64,000 nt of DNA from Mycolicibacterium gilvum (GCF_900454025.1 NZ_UGQM01000001.1:3844001-3908000), one strand, 5' to 3'. Positions 28,938 through 38,833 are shown, counted from the first letter of the stretch. The notes: generated by a model not told the origin, from the sequence alone. A program made the numbers and translations.

Positions 28938-30020
28938 TCACTTCCTCGCGATGTAGTAGTAGTTGATCGGGTCGGACTCGATCTCGCGGACCTGCACGTC
29001 GCCGAAGCCGGCGTCGGCGAGCATCGTGGTCGCGACCTCACGCCCCCAGCACGTCCCGAGCCCGTCACCGTCCAGACCCAGCGACACGCTCATGCAGTGC
29101 ATCGCCGACACCGTGTACAGATACGGCGCGAACGGCACCCCGATGTTGTTCTCCAGCCGGCTGGAGGACTTGATGTCGACCATCAGGAACGTGCCGCCGG
29201 GCCGCAGCGCCGAATGGATGTTGGCGAGCACTCGTGCGGGATGGGCCTGGTCGTGGATGGCGTCGAAGGCCGTGATCACGTCGAAGGACTCGGCGGCGTC
29301 GTAGGTGGCGACGTCCGTGGCGTTGAACGACGCGTTGGTCAACCCGAGGCGCCGGGCCTCGTCTCTACCTGCCGCCAGCCCTTCCTCGGAGAAGTCGATG
29401 CCGGTGAAACGGCTCGCCGGAAAGGCCTTCGCCATCACGTTGACGGCGTGCCCACTGCCGCAACCGAAATCGGCGACATCGACGCCCTGCCGCAACCGGT
29501 CGGTGAGACCCTCGGCCATCGGGAGAATCCCGTCGACGAGCGCGGCGTCGAACACCTCGCCGCTCTCCTCGGCCATCAGCGTGTGGAAGCGCGGATACTC
29601 GGCGTAGGACAGCCCGCCACCGTCGCGGAAGCACGCGATCACCTTCTGTTCGACCTCGCTGAGCAGCGGGATGAACTGGGTGACACGGGCGAGATTGTCC
29701 GGGCCGGCAGTCCTGGTGAGCACCGCGGCGCGGTGGGCGGGTAGTGAAAAGGTCTGTGCCGCAGGGTCGTAGTCGACGATGCGGCCCGCGGCGACTCCTC
29801 CGAGCCACTCCCTGACATAGCGCTCGTTGAGACCGGCCGCGTCGGCGATCTGGGTGCTCGTCGACGGCGGGAGGTTCGCCATGGTGTCAAAGAGGTGCGT
29901 CTGATGCCCGATGGACACCAGGAGGGCGAGGCTCGCGGCGTCGAGGGCGCCGACGATGCGCTGCGCGAACTCCTCGGTGGTCTCCGAGGAGGGAGCCGAG
30001 TTTTCTGCGAGTGTGGTCAT
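28938..30020 (-). CDS. SAM-dependent methyltransferase with winged-helix N-domain (Rv2258c-like)
   Basis: A 360-residue two-domain enzyme. The N-terminal part ([20 protein letters not shown], then [14 protein letters not shown]) is a winged helix used for dimerisation in this methyltransferase type. The C-terminal Rossmann domain has the SAM motif [15 protein letters not shown] (about 185) and the acidic residue in [10 protein letters not shown]. The substrate is unknown. ATG 30020 is favoured over GTG 30023 because a minus-strand TACCGT (30032-30027) ends 6 nt before it. Confidence 0.88.
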   Translation of the reverse strand: MTTLAENSAPSSETTEEFAQRIVGALDAASLALLVSIGHQTHLFDTMANLPPSTSTQIADAAGLNERYVREWLGGVAAGRIVDYDPAAQTFSLPAHRAAVLTRTAGPDNLARVTQFIPLLSEVEQKVIACFRDGGGLSYAEYPRFHTLMAEESGEVFDAALVDGILPMAEGLTDRLRQGVDVADFGCGSGHAVNVMAKAFPASRFTGIDFSEEGLAAGRDEARRLGLTNASFNATDVATYDAAESFDVITAFDAIHDQAHPARVLANIHSALRPGGTFLMVDIKSSSRLENNIGVPFAPYLYTVSAMHCMSVSLGLDGDGLGTCWGREVATTMLADAGFGDVQVREIESDPINYYYIARK

Positions 30021-30026
30021 CACTCG

Positions 30027-30032
30027 ACGGTA
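30027..30032 (-). promoter_or_regulatory. -10 element, leaderless promoter of the winged-helix methyltransferase gene
   Basis: Minus-strand TACCGT, then CGAGTG, then ATG 30020. The 6-nt spacing predicts transcription starting at the A of the start codon. Confidence 0.45.
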
Positions 30033-30038
30033 GGCCTG

Positions 30039-30818
30039 TCAGACCAGTTCGACCGACCGTTTAGCGAGTCCCATCCAATAACCGTCGATCACCTGGTTGG
30101 GCCGCTGCCCGGGGTCGTCGGACGCGCCCAGTGCCACGAACAGCGGCGCGAAGTGCTCGATGGTCGGGTGGGCGTACGGCATGCCGGGTGCTTTGGCGCG
30201 AAAGTCGATGAGCGCGTCCACATCCCCGGCCGCCATCCGCTCGCTCACCCACTCGTCGAAGTCGACCGACCAGCCCGGCGGCGCCGCGTCGGGAGTCCAG
30301 TCGTGCAGGAAGGGCAGCCCATGGGTGGTGAAGCCCGACCCGAGGATGAGCACGCCGTCGTCGCGCAGCGGCCGGAGTCGTTCGCCGAGGGACACCAGGC
30401 GTTCCGGATCGAGGGTCGGCAGCGAGACCTGCAGAACGGGGATATCGGCGTCGGGGTACATCACCGTCAGCGGCACGTAGGCGCCGTGATCGAGGCGGCG
30501 GTCGGGATCGTGGCGCACGGGTTCGGCGCCGCGCATCAACCTCTCGACGTAGGCGGCCAGACGGGCCGCGCCCGGCGCGGCGTAGGTCACGTCGTAGAAG
30601 CGGTCGGGGAAGCCCCAGAAGTCGTAGGTCAACGGTGTGCGCGCATCGGTGGACCCGATCGTCAACGGCGCGGCCTCCCAGTGCGCGGAGACGACGAGGA
30701 TGGCCGAGGGCGTGGGCAATGCCCTCGCCCACGCCTCGAGTTCGGCCACCCAGACGTCACTGTCGACCAGAGGCGGCGCGCCGTGGGAGAGGAACACCGC
30801 GGGCAGGCGGTCAGACAT
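30039..30818 (-). CDS. Class III extradiol ring-cleavage dioxygenase (DODA/LigB type)
   Basis: A 259-residue non-haem iron (or zinc) dioxygenase of the 4,5-DOPA-dioxygenase family. Metal and catalytic histidines are in FLSHGAPPL (about 10), VSAHWEAAP (about 46), LDHGAYVPL (about 110) and GFTTHGLPF (about 163). Family members cleave catechol-type rings or catecholamines. The physiological substrate here is unknown. It lies between the methyltransferase gene and the divergent mscR gene. Confidence 0.9.
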   Translation of the reverse strand: MSDRLPAVFLSHGAPPLVDSDVWVAELEAWARALPTPSAILVVSAHWEAAPLTIGSTDARTPLTYDFWGFPDRFYDVTYAAPGAARLAAYVERLMRGAEPVRHDPDRRLDHGAYVPLTVMYPDADIPVLQVSLPTLDPERLVSLGERLRPLRDDGVLILGSGFTTHGLPFLHDWTPDAAPPGWSVDFDEWVSERMAAGDVDALIDFRAKAPGMPYAHPTIEHFAPLFVALGASDDPGQRPNQVIDGYWMGLAKRSVELV

Positions 30819-30840
30819 GTCTCGAGTGTGCCCGACCCAT

Positions 30841-30846
30841 TAGGGT
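30841..30846 (+). promoter_or_regulatory. -10 element of a leaderless mscR promoter
   Basis: TAGGGT ends 6 nt before ATG 30853, predicting a leaderless transcript for mscR and the following MBL gene. Confidence 0.5.
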
Positions 30847-30852
30847 TCAGGC

Positions 30853-31947
30853 ATGACTCAGACAGTGCGTGGTGTGATTGCGCGGGCCAAGGGCCGGCCG
30901 GTCGAGGTGGTCGATGTCGTGATTCCCGACCCCGGGCCCGGCGAGGTCGTCGTCGACATCCAGGCCTGCGGGGTCTGCCACACCGACCTGACCTACCGCG
31001 ACGGCGGCATCAACGACGAGTTCCCGTTCCTGCTCGGCCACGAAGCCGCCGGCATCGTCGAAACCGTCGGCCAGGGCGTCACCAACGTCGCCCCCGGCGA
31101 CTTCGTCATCCTCAACTGGCGCGCGGTCTGCGGACAGTGCCGCGCCTGCAAACGCGGCCGCCCCCACCTGTGTTTCGACACCCACAACGCCGCCCAGAAA
31201 ATGACACTGACCGACGGCACCGAACTCACCCCCGCCCTGGGCATCGGCGCCTTCGCCGACAAAACCCTCGTCCACGAAGGCCAATGCACCAAAGTCGACC
31301 CCGCCGCTGACCCCGCCGCCGCCGGCCTGCTCGGCTGCGGCGTGATGGCCGGCCTCGGCGCAGCCATCAACACCGGCGGGATCACCCGCGACGACACCGT
31401 CGCCGTCATCGGCTGCGGCGGCGTCGGCGACGCCGCCATCGCCGGCGCCGCCCTGGTCGGGGCCAAGACGATCATCGCCGTCGACACCGACAACCGGAAA
31501 CTGGACTGGGCCCGCCAATTCGGCGCCACCCACACCATCAACGCCCGCGACCTCGACCCCGTGGCGACCATCCAGGACCTCACCGACGGATTCGGCACCG
31601 ACGTCGTCATCGACGCCGTCGGCCGCCCCGAGACCTGGAAACAGGCCTTCTACGCCCGCGACCTCGCCGGCACCGTCGTCCTCGTCGGCGTCCCCACCCC
31701 CGACATGACCCTCGACATGCCGCTGATCGACTTCTTCTCCCGCGGCGGATCACTCAAATCCTCCTGGTACGGAGACTGCCTCCCCGAGCGCGACTTCCCC
31801 ACCCTCATCTCGCTCTACCTGCAAGGCAGATTCCCGCTCGACAAGTTCGTCTCCGAACGCATCGGACTCGACCAGATCGAAGACGCGTTCCACAAGATGC
31901 ACGCCGGCAGCGACGATGTAGTCCTGCGCTCGGTGGTGGTCCTGTGA
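30853..31947 (+). CDS. mscR: S-nitrosomycothiol reductase / mycothiol-dependent formaldehyde dehydrogenase
   Basis: The 364-residue zinc-dependent class III alcohol dehydrogenase acts on S-nitrosomycothiol and the formaldehyde-mycothiol adduct. The catalytic zinc ligands are in QACGVCHTD and LLGHEAAG. The structural zinc loop is [15 protein letters not shown]. The NAD-binding motif is [15 protein letters not shown]. It corresponds to Rv2259 (MscR). The last bases overlap the MBL-fold gene (GTGA), so the two are co-translated, an arrangement kept in mycobacteria. Confidence 0.94.
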   Translation: MTQTVRGVIARAKGRPVEVVDVVIPDPGPGEVVVDIQACGVCHTDLTYRDGGINDEFPFLLGHEAAGIVETVGQGVTNVAPGDFVILNWRAVCGQCRACKRGRPHLCFDTHNAAQKMTLTDGTELTPALGIGAFADKTLVHEGQCTKVDPAADPAAAGLLGCGVMAGLGAAINTGGITRDDTVAVIGCGGVGDAAIAGAALVGAKTIIAVDTDNRKLDWARQFGATHTINARDLDPVATIQDLTDGFGTDVVIDAVGRPETWKQAFYARDLAGTVVLVGVPTPDMTLDMPLIDFFSRGGSLKSSWYGDCLPERDFPTLISLYLQGRFPLDKFVSERIGLDQIEDAFHKMHAGSDDVVLRSVVVL

Positions 31948-32573
31948 ACGGCGGACCCATCCAGCGGCTGGTCACCAGCGGCACGTTCGAACTCGACGGC
32001 GGCAGTTGGGATGTCGACAACAACATCTGGATCGTCGGGGACGACAAGGAGGTCATCGTCTTCGACGCGGCCCACACCGCGGACCCGATCATCGAGGCGG
32101 TGGGCGGCCGACACGTCGTCGCCGTGGTGTGCACCCACGGTCACAACGATCACGTGACCGTCGCACCCCAGCTCGGAGAGGCGCTCGACGCGCCGGTCCT
32201 GCTCCATCCCGCCGATGAGGTGCTGTGGCGGATGACGCACCCCGACAGCGACTTCCGATCGGTGGCCGACAACGAGACGCTGCGGGTCGCCGGCACCGAA
32301 CTGCACGCGCTGCACACGCCGGGACACTCCCCCGGTTCGGTGTGCTGGCATGCGCCGGAGTTGAACGCGGTGTTCAGTGGCGACACCCTGTTCCAGGGCG
32401 GGCCCGGTGCGACCGGCCGGTCGTTCTCCGACTTCCCGACGATCCTGGAGTCGATCTCCGGGCGCCTGGGTACGTTGCCCGGCGAGACGGTGGTCTACAC
32501 CGGGCACGGTGACTCGACGACGGTGGGCGACGAGATCGTGCACTACGACGAATGGGTCGCGCGGGGCAACTAG
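31944..32573 (+). CDS. MBL-fold metallo-hydrolase (Rv2260-like)
   Basis: A 209-residue metallo-beta-lactamase-fold protein. The metal-binding motif is CTHGHNDH (HxHxDH, about 58-65), with later ligands H in [11 protein letters not shown] in FSGDTLFQ and H in VYTGHGDST. Like glyoxalase II, such proteins hydrolyse thioesters. The operon with mscR suggests hydrolysis of S-formylmycothiol made by MscR, which is inference. GTG 31944 overlaps the mscR stop. Confidence 0.92.
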   Translation: MNGGPIQRLVTSGTFELDGGSWDVDNNIWIVGDDKEVIVFDAAHTADPIIEAVGGRHVVAVVCTHGHNDHVTVAPQLGEALDAPVLLHPADEVLWRMTHPDSDFRSVADNETLRVAGTELHALHTPGHSPGSVCWHAPELNAVFSGDTLFQGGPGATGRSFSDFPTILESISGRLGTLPGETVVYTGHGDSTTVGDEIVHYDEWVARGN

Positions 32574-32621
32574 CCGCGTGGCCAAACGCCGCTTCCGACG
32601 GCGCGCGCGCGGCGCGAGGAC

Positions 32622-32627
32622 TACCGT
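32622..32627 (+). promoter_or_regulatory. -10 element, leaderless promoter of the SABATH methyltransferase gene
   Basis: TACCGT is followed by 7 nt and ATG 32635, so the transcript is predicted to begin at the start codon. Confidence 0.45.
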
Positions 32628-32634
32628 TTGACTG

Positions 32635-33717
32635 ATGATGGCTGAGTCCAGCATCGTCGTGCGTCCGGAACCGGCCGGTAGCCAGTTCTACAGTGCCGCG
32701 TCCCGTCTGCAGGCCTCCGGCCTGGTGCCGGCGATCGAGGTGTTCGAGCGGGCCGCCGCGGCGGTGCCGCTGCCGAAGCCGCCTCAGCCCATCGTGATCG
32801 CCGACTACGGCGCCGCCAACGGGCTGGGCTCACTGCTGCCGATCAGTGCGGCTATTGCGGTGCTGCGCAACCGAACCCGCCCCGAGCATTCGGTGCTCGT
32901 CGCCCACACCGACCGACCCGACAACGATTTCACGGCGCTGTTCGACACGCTGGAGAACGACCCGGACAGCTATCTGCACAAGGACAGGGCGACGTACGTC
33001 TCCGCCGTCGGGCGCTCCTTCTATCGTCAGATCATCCCGTCCAACAGTGTGAACCTGGGCTGGAGCGCGTGGGCGATCGACTGGCTGACCCAGACCCCGT
33101 GCGGTATCGACGGCCAGCTGCAGGTGAGTTTCACCTCCGATGCCGACGTGCGCACCGCCTACGGCAGGCAGGCCGCCCGCGACTGGCACGAGTTCGTCGC
33201 GTTCCGCGGTCGTGAGCTGTGTCCCGGCGGACGTCTGGTGGTGATGACCCAGGGCGTCGGCGAGGACGGTGCGGGCGGCTTCGAACCGATGATGACCGCG
33301 ATGCTCGACACGCTCGAGGAGATGGCCGGCGCCCGGGTGCTGACCGCCGACGAGGTGGGACGCATGTGCATCCCGACGGTGGCGCGCAGCGCCGCGGACT
33401 TCCGGGCGCCGTTCGCGCCGTCGGGCCGCTTCGAAGGCCTGGAGATCGAGCACCTGGAGATCTTCGAAGCGTCCGACCGGTTCTGGGACCGGTACCGAAT
33501 CGACCAGGACGCGCACGCTTTCGGCGCCCGCTGGGCCGGTTTCGCGCGCTCGTCGGTGTTCTCGGCGCTGGCGCAGGCGCTCGACGGCCCGGCCCAGCGT
33601 GCCGCGGATTTCTTCGACGTCCTGGAGAAGGGGATCGCCGACCGGATGGCCGCCTCCCCGGGGCAGACCCGGATCCCGCTCGCCCATGTCGTGCTGCACA
33701 AGCGGCCGAAGACCTAA
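32635..33717 (+). CDS. SABATH-type SAM-dependent carboxyl methyltransferase
   Basis: A 360-residue protein resembling Methyltransf_7, the plant SABATH family (salicylate, benzoate and jasmonate methyltransferases). The SAM site is VIADYGAANGLGSLLPI (about 52-70). The acidic FTALFDTLE segment, the VGRSFYRQIIPSNSVNLGWS loop (SSSL-like region, about 125-145) and the aromatic AWAIDWL match the family layout. The GGRLVVMTQG strand corresponds to its G-G-R-M-V segment. A carboxylate-bearing small molecule is the expected substrate. The gene converges with and overlaps a dehydrogenase gene by 4 bp. The start could be either of two adjacent ATGs. Confidence 0.82.
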   Translation: MMAESSIVVRPEPAGSQFYSAASRLQASGLVPAIEVFERAAAAVPLPKPPQPIVIADYGAANGLGSLLPISAAIAVLRNRTRPEHSVLVAHTDRPDNDFTALFDTLENDPDSYLHKDRATYVSAVGRSFYRQIIPSNSVNLGWSAWAIDWLTQTPCGIDGQLQVSFTSDADVRTAYGRQAARDWHEFVAFRGRELCPGGRLVVMTQGVGEDGAGGFEPMMTAMLDTLEEMAGARVLTADEVGRMCIPTVARSAADFRAPFAPSGRFEGLEIEHLEIFEASDRFWDRYRIDQDAHAFGARWAGFARSSVFSALAQALDGPAQRAADFFDVLEKGIADRMAASPGQTRIPLAHVVLHKRPKT

Positions 33718-34799
33718 CGGATGGTGCCCACTCCGGGGATCAGCGGCAGATCCAGCGCGGTCACCCATCCCGGCGACAGGTCGTTGACCGCGGGCACCGC
33801 GTTCAATGCCCGCAGCCCGGTGGCCAGGCATCCGGCCGCGGCGGCGTCGCGTCCGGATCCGTCGGTGAACCGGAATGCCGTCTCCTGGAAGATGCTCGGC
33901 GTGCCTTCGATGTCGACGCGGTAGACGTCGCTCTCGGTGCCCGACGGCCAGTCGGGTGCGGCGTCGTGACCGATCCGGTTGACGTGCTCGAGCTGGATGC
34001 GGGTTTCACCGCGGTACACCCCGTTGATGGTGAACCGGACCGCCGCGACGTTGCCGGGCGCGATGACGCCCTTGGCCGTCCTGCGCTCGTCGGGGGTGAC
34101 CCATTTGTCCCAGGTGGTGGTGATCTCGTCGAGCATGATGCCCGCGGCGTGCGCGATCATCGGAACCGTCGCGCCCCACGCGAACACCAGGATGTCCGGG
34201 TTCTCCAGCATCGGCGTGAACTCGGGTGGTTTACCGATGCCCATCTCGCGGTCGTAGTCGCCTTCGTAGTTGGTGTAGTCCAACAGCTCCGACGCGCGCA
34301 CCGTGCGGACCTCCGAGCACAACCCCATGAGCGTCATCGGGAAGAGATCGTTGGCGAACCCCGGATCGATGCCGGTGGTGAAGCACGATGACTCGCCGAG
34401 TTCACATGCCACCGTGACGGGTTCGATCCAATTGGGTGGATTCAGGTGCATCGTGGGCCAGATCCACGGTGTCATCGCCGTGGAGCAGACGTCGATGCCC
34501 GCCCGCAGGAACCGGGTGATCAGCTCGATGTTGGCGTCCGCCCGTGCCGCGGTGGGTCCGTAGTGCACCAGCGCGTCGGGTTTGAGGTCGATGAGCGCGT
34601 CGACGTCATCGGTCGCGGTCAGCCCGAGGTCTCTGCCCAGCCCGCAGATGTCGCCGACGTCGCGGCCCACCTTGTCCGGGTTGCTCACGCCGACCCCGAC
34701 CAGCTCGAAGCGCGGGTGTCCGACCACTTCGGCGATCACCATCCGGCCGACGAAACCCGTCCCCCAGATGACCACACGTTTCACGTCAGATCCGACCAC
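33714..34799 (-). CDS. NAD(P)-dependent dehydrogenase of the dihydrodipicolinate reductase fold (paralogue 1)
   Basis: A protein of about 361 residues with an N-terminal Rossmann motif VVIWGTGFVGRMVIAEVV, followed by the segment FELVGVGVSNPDKVGRDVGD. The C-terminal domain resembles that of the 'NAD(P)H-dependent amine dehydrogenase' group (DAP_DH_C). Substrate unknown. It is a paralogue of the gene at 43969-45042. GTG 34799 is chosen because GAAAGG lies 8 nt upstream; TTG 34805 and GTG 34784 are alternatives. Confidence 0.8.
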   Translation of the reverse strand: MVGSDVKRVVIWGTGFVGRMVIAEVVGHPRFELVGVGVSNPDKVGRDVGDICGLGRDLGLTATDDVDALIDLKPDALVHYGPTAARADANIELITRFLRAGIDVCSTAMTPWIWPTMHLNPPNWIEPVTVACELGESSCFTTGIDPGFANDLFPMTLMGLCSEVRTVRASELLDYTNYEGDYDREMGIGKPPEFTPMLENPDILVFAWGATVPMIAHAAGIMLDEITTTWDKWVTPDERRTAKGVIAPGNVAAVRFTINGVYRGETRIQLEHVNRIGHDAAPDWPSGTESDVYRVDIEGTPSIFQETAFRFTDGSGRDAAAAGCLATGLRALNAVPAVNDLSPGWVTALDLPLIPGVGTIR

Positions 34800-34820
34800 A
34801 GCCAACGCCTTTCGTCGCGC

Positions 34821-35336
34821 CTAGAAGCAGCGTCGCAGCCCGCCGGGTTCACAGATCAACGGATACTGGTCGACAGGGATCGGCAGTGGCGCCTTGAAGG
34901 ACAGGGTGAAGGGCACGTCGATGATTCCCGGCTGCAGGCCACACGCTCCGGCATGGGTGATCCTGCGCGTCCCCGAGGTCTCGTTGAAACTGACGTCCTC
35001 GGTCGTCGGCGCCCAACTGCCGTCGGGGCATTGAAGGCCTTCGCGGTTGTTCGTGGTGTAGGTCCACAGCCCTCCGGTCAGCCGCGCGTCGCCGCCTCTC
35101 ACGCCTCCCGATGGTGTGACATGCAGGGTGCAGCCCACCGGCAGGTACAGCGGTTCGCGCAGATCACCGACGATGGGCACGCAGGTCGGGAAGATGGTCC
35201 ACGTACCGGTTCTCCCCTCGTCGACGTAGGTGTAATCGCCCTGCATCACCGGCGTGTCCGCTGCCGCGGGGAGGGCCGTTGCGACCGACGCACCGGCAAG
35301 GACGGCGACCGCGGCCACACCGCGCAGCAGATTCAT
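34821..35336 (-). CDS. Secreted protein with signal peptide, unknown function
   Basis: A 171-residue exported protein. The signal peptide is clear (MNLLRGVAAVAVLAGASVAT, then ALPAAA and predicted cleavage before or after DTP). The mature part is beta-rich with six cysteines (for example FPTCVPIV, VGCTLHV, LQCPDG, GACGL, LICEPGGLRRCF), which suggests three disulfides. It resembles small mycobacterial secreted proteins of unknown role. No enzyme motif is seen. Confidence 0.82.
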   Translation of the reverse strand: MNLLRGVAAVAVLAGASVATALPAAADTPVMQGDYTYVDEGRTGTWTIFPTCVPIVGDLREPLYLPVGCTLHVTPSGGVRGGDARLTGGLWTYTTNNREGLQCPDGSWAPTTEDVSFNETSGTRRITHAGACGLQPGIIDVPFTLSFKAPLPIPVDQYPLICEPGGLRRCF

Positions 35337-35451
35337 GCCCGCAGTATTTCAGCCGCGGGTCGACAAAGTCACCTGTTTGTCTGCCGGGTTTCGGCCCGAG
35401 GGTCACGGGGTAGACGACCGACCGCAAGCTCGAGTCCGGGGTGGTTGGCAT

Positions 35452-36999
35452 ATGGCGAGAACAGCGGTGGGTGCCGCTGTTCTCGCCGTATGCGCTCTTG
35501 TCCTGTCGTTGACGGGCTGCAACACCGGCGAGCGCGTGGACCTCGGCGACGGCGCCGGCGGTGCGCTGATCGCGGCCATCGCGGGCGAACCCGATCAGCT
35601 CGATCCTCACAAGACCACGGCCTATTTCTCGTTCGAGGTCCTGGAGAACGTCTTCGACACGCTCGTCGAGCCCGATCAGGATCTGCAGATGAAGCCGGCG
35701 CTGGCCGAGTCGTGGGAGGTCAGCCCCGACCAACTGACCTGGACCTTCCGTCTGCGACCCGGGGTGACGTTCCATGACGGGACGCCGCTGGCGGCCGAGG
35801 ACGTGGTGTTCTCCTACCGCCGCATCATCGACGAGCAACTCGCCAACTCCGACAAGTTCAGCTCGGTGCAGGCGGTGGAGGCGCCGGACCCCTCGACAGT
35901 GGTCATCCGGGTCGACCGTCCGACCCCGAACATGTTGACCAATCTCGGCGGCTTCAAGGGCATGGCCATCGTGTCGCGGGCCAACGTCGAGAGCGGACGG
36001 ATCGCCACCCACCCGGTCGGCACCGGGCCGTTCAGTTTCCTGGGCCAGAAGAGCGGCGACTCGATCTCGCTGCGCGCCAACCCGGACTACTGGGCCGGTC
36101 CGCCGGGGGTTGCCGGGGTGACCTTCCGGTTCATCCCCGAGCCGTCGACGGCACTGTCGGCGCTGCAGGCCGGCGAGGTCGACTGGACCGACTCCGTTCC
36201 ACCGCAACGAGTCTCGCAGCTGCGCGACGACGAGTCGTTGCAACTGACCGTCACGCCGAGCAACGACTACTGGTACCTGGCGCTCAACCAGGCGCGAGCA
36301 CCGTGGAACGACGTGCGGGTGCGCCAGGCCATCGCCTACGCGATCGACCGCGACGCGATCGTGCAGGCCACCAGTTACGGCACCGCGGCGGCCAACCAAC
36401 TCGCGATACCCGAGGGCAATCCGTGGTTCACGCCGTATGACAGGTACCGCGAGGACGGCGAGGAGGGCCTCGAGACCGCCCGGGACCTGTTGCGCCAGGC
36501 CAACGCAACGCCCGGCGACCTCGACATGCTCGTCACCACCGAGTATCCCGAAACCGTGACCGCGGCCCAGATCGTCGCGGACAACCTTGCCCCGCTGGGC
36601 ATCACGGTGAACATCCGCACCGTCGACTTCGCGACCTGGCTCGACGAACAGAACTCGGGCAACTTCGACATGCTGATGATGGGGTGGTTGGGCAACATCG
36701 ACCCCGACGACTTCTACTACGCCCAGCACCACACCGACGGCACCAGCAACGCACAGAAGTTCTCGAATCCCGAGGTGGACCGCCTCCTCGACGCCGGGCG
36801 CGTCGAGACCGATGAGCAGACACGCAAGGCCGGCTACGCACGCGCGGCCACCCTGATCGCCGACGAGGTCAGCTACATCTACCTGTACAACCCGTCGGTG
36901 ATCCAGGCCTGGAACCCGGCGCTGTCGGGCTACGAGGCACGCCGCGACGGCGCGGTCCGCTTCCGCAGCGCCTCCCTGGATTCGGACGGGAACGTCTGA
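35452..36999 (+). CDS. dppA: Peptide/oligopeptide ABC transporter substrate-binding lipoprotein
   Basis: The 515-residue family 5 extracellular binding protein captures peptides or similar ligands outside the membrane. The signal peptide ends in a lipobox LTGC (Cys 23). SBP_bac_5 features are present: EPDQLDPHKTTAY, an LTWTFRLRPGVTFHDGTPL segment (about 100-120) and VRQAIAYAIDRDAI (about 290). ATG 35452 starts directly before the basic N-region of the signal peptide. First gene of a four-gene operon (A, B, C, D) with 2-nt spacing or overlaps. Whether it takes up dipeptides, oligopeptides or another solute cannot be told. Confidence 0.9.
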   Translation: MARTAVGAAVLAVCALVLSLTGCNTGERVDLGDGAGGALIAAIAGEPDQLDPHKTTAYFSFEVLENVFDTLVEPDQDLQMKPALAESWEVSPDQLTWTFRLRPGVTFHDGTPLAAEDVVFSYRRIIDEQLANSDKFSSVQAVEAPDPSTVVIRVDRPTPNMLTNLGGFKGMAIVSRANVESGRIATHPVGTGPFSFLGQKSGDSISLRANPDYWAGPPGVAGVTFRFIPEPSTALSALQAGEVDWTDSVPPQRVSQLRDDESLQLTVTPSNDYWYLALNQARAPWNDVRVRQAIAYAIDRDAIVQATSYGTAAANQLAIPEGNPWFTPYDRYREDGEEGLETARDLLRQANATPGDLDMLVTTEYPETVTAAQIVADNLAPLGITVNIRTVDFATWLDEQNSGNFDMLMMGWLGNIDPDDFYYAQHHTDGTSNAQKFSNPEVDRLLDAGRVETDEQTRKAGYARAATLIADEVSYIYLYNPSVIQAWNPALSGYEARRDGAVRFRSASLDSDGNV

Positions 37000-37001
37000 T
37001 C

Positions 37002-37952
37002 GTGCCCATCCTCCGGTTCGTCGCACGTCGCCTGCTGTACTCGGCGGTGGTGATGTTCGGTGTCCTGGTGGTGGTCTTCGCGCTCGTACACCTGGTGCCC
37101 GGCGACCCGGTGCGCATCGCGCTGGGCACTCGCTACACCCCTGAGGCGTACGAAGCCCTCAGGGCGGCAAGCGGTCTGGACCGCCCCCTGGTATCGCAGT
37201 TCTTCGGCTACCTCGGCTCGGCACTGACCGGCGATCTGGGCGTCAGCTTCCGCAACGGCGACCCGGTGACGGTCACCCTGCTCGAACGGTTGCCGGCGAC
37301 CCTGTCGCTGGGCCTGGCCGGCATCGTGATCGCGCTGGCGATCGCGCTGCCCGCCGGTATCTACGCCGCGCTGCGGGAAGGCAGGCTCAGCGACGCCCTG
37401 GTACGCATCAGCAGTCAGTTCGGCGTCTCCATCCCCGATTTCTGGATGGGAATCCTGCTGATCGCGCTGTTCTCCACCGTCCTGGGCTGGCTGCCGACCT
37501 CCGGATACCGGCCGCTGTTCGAGGATCCCGCCGGATGGTTACGCCACATCATCCTGCCCGCGTTGACCGTTGCCGTCGTGGCCGCGGCCATCATGACGCG
37601 CTACGTCCGAGCGGCGGTCCTGGAGGTCGCCTCCATGGGCTACGTGCGCACCGCCCGATCCAAGGGTCTGACGCCGCGCGTCGTGACGTTCCGGCACACG
37701 GTGCGCAACGCGCTGGTGCCGATCCTGACGATCACCGGGATCCAGTTGGCCACGCTGCTGGGTGGCGTGATCGTCGTCGAGGTCGTGTTCGCGTGGCCGG
37801 GGTTGGGCCGCCTGGTGTTCAACGCCGTCGCCGCACGCGACTATCCGCTGATCCAAGGTGCGGTGCTGTTGATCGCAGCACTCTTCCTGCTGATCAACCT
37901 GCTCGTCGACGTGCTGTACGCCGTCGTGGACCCGAGGATCAGGCTGGGATGA
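37002..37952 (+). CDS. dppB: ABC transporter permease (DppB-like)
   Basis: A 316-residue inner-membrane permease with about six membrane helices. It begins with the family's ARRLLYSAVVMFGVLVVVFALVHLVPGDP pattern (shown here in two parts: ARRLLYSAVV and LVHLVPGDPV). The BPD_transp_1 EAA loop is in ASMGYVRTARSKGL (about 210). The C-terminus VDVLYAVVDPRIRLG is typical of DppB. GTG 37002 lies 2 nt after the dppA stop. The stop overlaps dppC (ATGA). Confidence 0.92.
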   Translation: MPILRFVARRLLYSAVVMFGVLVVVFALVHLVPGDPVRIALGTRYTPEAYEALRAASGLDRPLVSQFFGYLGSALTGDLGVSFRNGDPVTVTLLERLPATLSLGLAGIVIALAIALPAGIYAALREGRLSDALVRISSQFGVSIPDFWMGILLIALFSTVLGWLPTSGYRPLFEDPAGWLRHIILPALTVAVVAAAIMTRYVRAAVLEVASMGYVRTARSKGLTPRVVTFRHTVRNALVPILTITGIQLATLLGGVIVVEVVFAWPGLGRLVFNAVAARDYPLIQGAVLLIAALFLLINLLVDVLYAVVDPRIRLG

Positions 37953-38833
37953 CGACCACCGACCCGCAGTCCACCCGCCTGTCGTCGTGGCGGCTGCTCG
38001 CGCTCAATCCGGTCACGTTGATCAGCGCCCTCGTGCTGATCGCCGTCGCCGTCGTCGCGGTCACCGCGAACTGGATCATCCCGTACGGCGTCAACGATGT
38101 CGACGTCCCCAATGCCCTTGCGCCGCCGAGCGGTTCGCACTGGTTCGGCACCGATGAGTTGGGCCGCGACGTGCTGTCCCGGGTCCTGGTCGCGACGCAG
38201 GCCTCGATGCGGATCGCGGTGGTCAGCGTGGCCTTCGCCGTCATCGTCGGTGTCGCGGTGGGGGTGATCGCCGGATATCGCGGCGGCTGGCTCGACACCG
38301 TGTTGATGCGCGTGGTCGATGTGATGTTCGCGTTCCCGGTGCTGCTCCTCGCGCTCGCCGTCGTCGCGATCCTGGGACCCGGTGTGACCACGACCATCCT
38401 CGCGATCGGCATCGTCTACACGCCGATCTTCGCGCGGGTGGCGCGGGCGAGCACCCTGGGTGTGCGCACCGAACCGTACGTGTCGGTGTCGCGCGCGATG
38501 GGCGCGGGAGATCTCTACATCCTGCGCCGCCACATCCTGCCCAACATCGCCGGTCCGCTGATCGTGCAGACGTCCCTGTCGTTGGCTTTCGCGATCCTGT
38601 CCGAGGCCGCACTGTCGTTCCTGGGCCTGGGAATTCAGCCGCCGCAGCCGTCACTGGGCCGGATGATCTTCGATTCCCAGGGCTTCGTGACGATGGCGTG
38701 GTGGATGGCGGTGTTCCCGGGCGCCGCGATCTTCCTGATCGTGCTCGCGTTCAACCTGTTCGGCGACGGGTTGCGCGACGTGCTGGATCCCAAGCAGCGC
38801 ACCACCATCGAGGCACGCAGGCTCCAACGATGA
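37949..38833 (+). CDS. dppC: ABC transporter permease (DppC-like)
   Basis: The 294-residue partner permease. It shows an N-terminal TM helix, HWFGTDELGRDVLSRVL (about 66-82) and an EAA-loop region VSRAMGAGDLYILRRH (about 185). The family end SFLGLGIQPPQPSLGRM is followed by the last helix and DVLDPKQR. ATG 37949 overlaps the dppB stop. With DppB it should form the channel for the imported peptide. Confidence 0.92.
   Translation: MTTTDPQSTRLSSWRLLALNPVTLISALVLIAVAVVAVTANWIIPYGVNDVDVPNALAPPSGSHWFGTDELGRDVLSRVLVATQASMRIAVVSVAFAVIVGVAVGVIAGYRGGWLDTVLMRVVDVMFAFPVLLLALAVVAILGPGVTTTILAIGIVYTPIFARVARASTLGVRTEPYVSVSRAMGAGDLYILRRHILPNIAGPLIVQTSLSLAFAILSEAALSFLGLGIQPPQPSLGRMIFDSQGFVTMAWWMAVFPGAAIFLIVLAFNLFGDGLRDVLDPKQRTTIEARRLQR

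Noticed and set aside
28152..29744. Plus-strand open frame of over 500 codons opposite the serine hydrolase and methyltransferase genes
   Set aside because: The minus-strand genes show clear motifs; the plus-strand product is Arg/Gly/His-rich noise.
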